This document shows positions 6,252-8,378 of a DNA stretch of 8,378 nt, in pieces. Position 1 is the stretch's first letter; the number at the start of each line of letters is the position of its first letter. A model generated the notes under the pieces. That model ran no database searches and had not been told where the DNA came from. It was given only the letters and a program-made list of their open reading frames with translations. The stretch lies in assembly GCA_036269435.1 (NCBI GenBank), contig DATASA010000140.1:1-8378 (forward strand). The letters are read 5' to 3'. The stretch is from CADCTB01 sp036269435 (GTDB taxonomy: Bacteria; Actinomycetota; Acidimicrobiia; Acidimicrobiales; AC-14). The position numbers were made by a program, and so were the translations under genes.

Positions 6252-6534
6252 GGGTCACCGGGACGCGCCCGCGACGCTGGTCCTCGCAGAAGCACCCGGG
6301 CGCGACAAGCGGCCGCGCGTCCTGCCTGGAGACCGACGAGCGGGGTCCCGCAGGAGGAACCTCCTGCGGACAGATCTGCCGGCGGATGGAGGCTGTCGGG
6401 TCGTCGGCGACGACGCGGACGGACTCCCCGTCGGGCTCCTCGCCGATGATGACGAACGCCCCTCGAATGAGCGCAGGAACGACGATGCCATGGTTTCTTC
6501 CCGTCCGCGCATGGCCGGCCCGATCGCCGATCAA
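6244..6534 (-). pseudogene. Coding-like fragment resembling the start of a nuclease-like protein
   Basis: On the minus strand about 6360-6487 reads IVVPALIRGAFVIIGEEPDG followed by ESVRVVADDP. Hand-counted G/C by codon position is about 74, 45 and 86%, a clear coding signature. The G-x-F-V-x-x-G-x-x-P-D-G-(E/D)-S-V-R pattern recalls the first strands of staphylococcal-nuclease-like domains, but the catalytic part is absent. The frame runs on through the palindrome to a TGA at 6244 with loss of resemblance. In-frame starts are poor (TTG 6534, GTG 6633). An ATG at 6491 preceded by GGGAAGAA is one base out of frame, so an indel near 6485 would join start and fragment. Its end overlaps the membrane-protein stop by 8 bp, convergently. 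Best read as a remnant. Confidence 0.33.
6334..6369. repeat. Copy 2 of the 26-nt repeat with near-perfect 10-bp palindrome
   Basis: 6334-6360 matches copy 1 at 4368-4393. Here the arms CCGCAGGAGG (6348-6357) and CCTCCTGCGG (6360-6369) are perfectly complementary around an AA spacer. It lies about 97 nt beyond the membrane-protein stop, so it could act as a terminator for that convergent region despite lacking a U-tract. It could also be a REP-like dispersed palindrome or a protein-binding site. The rest of 6252-6647 shows only the nuclease-like fragment and a weak CGTCG/CGACG hairpin (6584-6598). Confidence 0.5.
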
Positions 6535-6647
6535 TGCTGGTGCTTCGCCCCTATGAGCCGACGAGGGACCCGGAATACCTCGCCGTCGCCAAACGACGCG
6601 CCACGCGCTGCGGACCTGGCGCCCTGCTGACACTGCACGTCCGCCCG

Positions 6648-7967
6648 CTACAGGCCAAGGCTGGGCAACGTCAGAAGGCAGGTGAGCTGGGGAGCGAGGG
6701 CGACCGGTGCCGCCGCCAGCTTGGGCGGAACGGCGAAGCTGGGGTGGCTGAAGTCGAAGAACTCCAGCATCGGATCGGCCTGAGCGTCCCGGTTGGTCAG
6801 CGCCGGCAGCCCGAAGCGGGTCTCGATGAAGCGCAGGATCGACGTGTGGTCGTGCACGACATGGGAGACGAAGTGGGCCCTGGAGTAGGGCGACACGACC
6901 ACGGCCGGCACCCGCACCCCGTAGTGGTCGAAGGCGGCGGCCGCGTCCCCGGTGCCGAGCATGGGGGCGATGGCATCGGGCACGGGTGCGGCCGGTGGGG
7001 CCACGTGGTCGTAGAAGCCGCCGTGCTCGTCGTAGGTGAGGAACAGCGCCGAGGAGCTCCAGTCGGGCCCGTGCATCAGCGAGCCGATGACCCCGGCGGT
7101 GAAGGCCTCGCCCACCTGGACGTTCGAGGGTGGGTGCTCGTCGTTCTCCACCGACGGCGGGCCGATCAGGATGGGGTCGACGAAGGACACCTGGGGGAGG
7201 TGGCCGGTGGCCGCGTCGAGGTAGTACTGGGTGATCGGCTCCAGGTGGCCGAGGGCGTGGGCCCGGACGTAGGAGAACTCGGCCGCGAAGGGAATCTCGG
7301 AGAAGTAGACCTTCCAGCTCACCTTGGCCTCGTCGAGGAGGTTGAAGATGCTGCGCTGGGTGAAGCCGTCGAGCGGGGCGAGGTCGTTCTGGATGTGCCC
7401 GAACGAAGTGCCGGCCAGCAGGTAGAACCGGTTCGGGAACGTCGGTCCCTGCACCGACGAGAAGTATCGGTCACCCATGGCGAAGGTGTTGTAAAGGCTG
7501 TAGTAGTACGGCAGGTCGGCGGCGGTGTAGTAGCCCATGGTCCGGGCCCCGGTCGGGTCGGCCGAAGTCACATTGGCAGTGGTGAAGCCGCTCATGGCCC
7601 CGCCGCCCACCTCGGCGTGGGTGCCGGTCCACGAGTGCTCCAGGTCGGCCACCTCGCAGTAACGGGTCTGATGGAACGCGGTGATGGGGGGTCCCGACGG
7701 ATTCGCCGGGTTCGGGTTGGCCGCGCCGGCCGGCTCGCCGTCGGCCGCGGGCTGACCACTGACCGGGAGCTGGCCCAGGTAGCTGTCGAACGACCGGTTC
7801 TCCTGCATCATCACGACGACGTGTTTGATCGCACTCGCCGGCGACGCCGCAGCCGACGAGGGCGGTGCCGTGGCCACCGTGGCGAGCCCGGCAAGGGAGA
7901 TGCTCGCGACGAGACCGGCCAGGGTCCACCTCCGAGGCCGCTGCCGGAACACCGGTCGCACGGCCAA
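6648..7967 (-). CDS. Secreted phosphoesterase (phospholipase C / acid phosphatase family)
   Basis: A 439-residue exported enzyme of the PF04185-type phosphoesterase family, expected to release phosphate or phospho-head-groups from phosphoesters outside the membrane. The N-terminus has a twin-arginine-like signal (RQRPRRWTLAGLVASISLAG, residues 8-27) with an Ala-rich cleavage region near 40. Family metal-binding motifs are intact: MMQENRSFDSYLG (53-65, Glu56/Asn57), GPTFPNR (174-180), NDEHPPSN (275-282), YDEHGGFYDHV (312-322, Asp313/Asp320/His321) and HDHTS (372-376). The length is that of the shorter phosphatase-like members, not of the long two-domain haemolytic phospholipases. The start is TTG 7967, with GTG 7961 and GTG 7952 as alternatives. 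No Shine-Dalgarno is present, and a -10-like TATATC ends four bases upstream, so a leaderless mRNA is possible. A PHO-box-like site lies 48 nt upstream, which fits phosphate-starvation control. Substrate choice cannot be read from sequence. Confidence 0.93.
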   Translation of the reverse strand: MAVRPVFRQRPRRWTLAGLVASISLAGLATVATAPPSSAAASPASAIKHVVVMMQENRSFDSYLGQLPVSGQPAADGEPAGAANPNPANPSGPPITAFHQTRYCEVADLEHSWTGTHAEVGGGAMSGFTTANVTSADPTGARTMGYYTAADLPYYYSLYNTFAMGDRYFSSVQGPTFPNRFYLLAGTSFGHIQNDLAPLDGFTQRSIFNLLDEAKVSWKVYFSEIPFAAEFSYVRAHALGHLEPITQYYLDAATGHLPQVSFVDPILIGPPSVENDEHPPSNVQVGEAFTAGVIGSLMHGPDWSSSALFLTYDEHGGFYDHVAPPAAPVPDAIAPMLGTGDAAAAFDHYGVRVPAVVVSPYSRAHFVSHVVHDHTSILRFIETRFGLPALTNRDAQADPMLEFFDFSHPSFAVPPKLAAAPVALAPQLTCLLTLPSLGL

Positions 7968-7970
7968 GAC

Positions 7971-7976
7971 GATATA
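7971..7976 (-). promoter_or_regulatory. Candidate -10 element of the phosphoesterase gene
   Basis: TATATC on the minus strand stands in an otherwise very GC-rich stretch, three to nine bases before the candidate start codons TTG 7967 and GTG 7961. Transcription would then begin at or near the start codon, giving a leaderless message. The expected -35 position (AGACCG-like) is weak, which would be compatible with an activator-dependent promoter. Confidence 0.3.
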
Positions 7977-8014
7977 TGGCGCCAGCGTGCCGACGGTCTG
8001 TCCTGCGGGCGACG

Positions 8015-8036
8015 GGTCGGTGAACCGCCTGTGAAC
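8015..8036 (-). promoter_or_regulatory. PHO-box-like direct repeats upstream of the phosphoesterase
   Basis: On the minus strand two 11-nt units lie exactly end to end: GTTCACAGGCG (8036-8026) and GTTCACCGACC (8025-8015). Streptomyces PhoP binds 11-nt direct-repeat units with a conserved GTTCA-type core, so spacing, orientation and core all fit. A third core, GTTCACCGCAG, sits on the opposite strand at 8056-8066, and a looser GGTCAACGAGG at 8085-8095. The downstream gene is a secreted phosphoesterase, the kind of gene the Pho regulon controls. PhoP itself is not in the window. Confidence 0.55.
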
Positions 8037-8147
8037 GCTCGCGCTTCGATGGAAGGTTCACCGCAGTGCGATCGGGTTCCATTTGGTCAACGAGGAAGGT
8101 ACGCCGCGCCCTCGAACGGTTGGTCGATCCACAGGTTCTGGTTACAA

Positions 8148-8163
8148 CGCCGGTTCGCCGGCG
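8148..8163 (-). terminator. Second GC hairpin downstream of the DUF4232-like gene
   Basis: CGCCGG (8148-8153) and CCGGCG (8158-8163) pair over a 4-nt loop (TTCG on plus, CGAA on minus), 62-78 nt beyond the minus-strand stop at 8226. On the minus strand it is followed by TTGT only, not a true U-tract. It could serve as a terminator or be part of the phosphoesterase upstream region. Confidence 0.27.
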
Positions 8164-8189
8164 AAGAGGATCTGCGGCTGAGTGACGAG

Positions 8190-8217
8190 CCCTCTGGCCA
8201 AGGCGCGTGCCGGAGGG
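8190..8217 (-). terminator. Candidate terminator hairpin after the DUF4232-like gene
   Basis: CCCTCTGGC (8190-8198) and GCCGGAGGG (8209-8217) form a 9-position stem with a 10-nt loop, starting 8 nt after the stop codon. In the minus-strand RNA one internal pair is a C-A mismatch, leaving 5 and 3 paired bases. There is no U-tract. Its position fits the end of the gene to the right. Confidence 0.35.
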
Positions 8218-8225
8218 CGCCGGCT

Positions 8226-8378
8226 CTATGGCGCGTGCATGGCGGTGACCCCGAACTGGCCGTCGCACCAGGCAGTGGCGGCGGGGGCGGCGGTATCGAC
8301 GGTCAGGGAGTCGGTTTCGTCCGGAGGTGTGATGCGCATGCCGGCCGGGGTGACGACCGGGCACGGCGCGCCACCGGC
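8226..8378 (-). CDS. C-terminus of a probable DUF4232-type secreted protein (partial)
   Basis: Fifty codons, with a TAG at 8226-8228, enter from the right edge. The sequence includes APCPVVTPAGMRITPPDETD, then SLTVDTAAPATAWCDGQFGV and the end TAMHAP. About 86% of third positions are G or C, so this frame is coding. A Cys, a G-(L/M)-R-x-x-P-P segment and a second Cys before the last strand are the pattern of the end of DUF4232 domains in actinobacterial secreted or lipoproteins, where the Cys pair may form a disulfide. The N-terminus is outside the window. The 258-bp gap with hairpins and a promoter argues that it is a separate transcript from the phosphoesterase downstream. Confidence 0.7.
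   Translation of the reverse strand, partial: AGGAPCPVVTPAGMRITPPDETDSLTVDTAAPAATAWCDGQFGVTAMHAP

Noticed and set aside
8049..8378. Plus-strand ATG frame open to the window end
   Set aside because: Third-position G/C is low at the front, and the frame is antisense to the DUF4232-like C-terminus; its ATG lies within the PHO-box-like region.

Overview
This is GC-rich chromosomal DNA with strong G/C preference at third codon positions. Frequent GTG/TTG starts, mycelial-actinobacterium-type secreted proteins and a Streptomyces-like PHO box point to an actinobacterium. The lineage within the phylum cannot be fixed from this window, and no rRNA, tRNA or CRISPR array was seen.

Layout. Positions 1-59 (minus) hold the first codons of a transposase, probably IS21-like, cut by the window edge. 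Positions 60-443 hold a possible IS end, one doubtful small ORF and a hairpin. Positions 444-2654 (minus) encode a 736-residue secreted protein: signal peptide, beta-propeller-like region, then three tandem ~120-residue modules. Positions 2655-3279 hold no certain gene, but 2950-3251 (minus) has a coding-like base pattern in two successive frames. Positions 3280-4218 (minus) encode a nitrilase with an intact Glu-Lys-Cys triad. A possible 78-residue ORF lies just upstream of it (4255-4491, minus). Divergent from these, 4549-6251 (plus) is a tight two-gene unit: a PadR-family regulator and an 11-helix membrane protein with a permease-prefix-like N-terminus, overlapping by 4 bp. Positions 6252-6647 hold a coding-like fragment that resembles the start of a nuclease-like protein, plus a near-perfect palindrome. 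Positions 6648-7967 (minus) encode a secreted phosphoesterase of the phospholipase C / acid phosphatase family. Its upstream region (8015-8036) carries two abutting 11-nt units that match the Streptomyces-type PHO box. The window closes with the C-terminus of a probable DUF4232-type secreted protein (8226-8378, minus).

How the genes may work together. The best supported functional link is phosphate-starvation control of the secreted phosphoesterase by a PhoP-like regulator. The PadR/membrane-protein pair is a common autoregulated arrangement. The nitrilase and its small neighbours may form one minus-strand transcript divergent from padR. No known multi-gene defence or biosynthetic system is evident. 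The features that remain unexplained are the small ORFs around the nitrilase and a 26-27-nt repeat flanking the PadR cassette.
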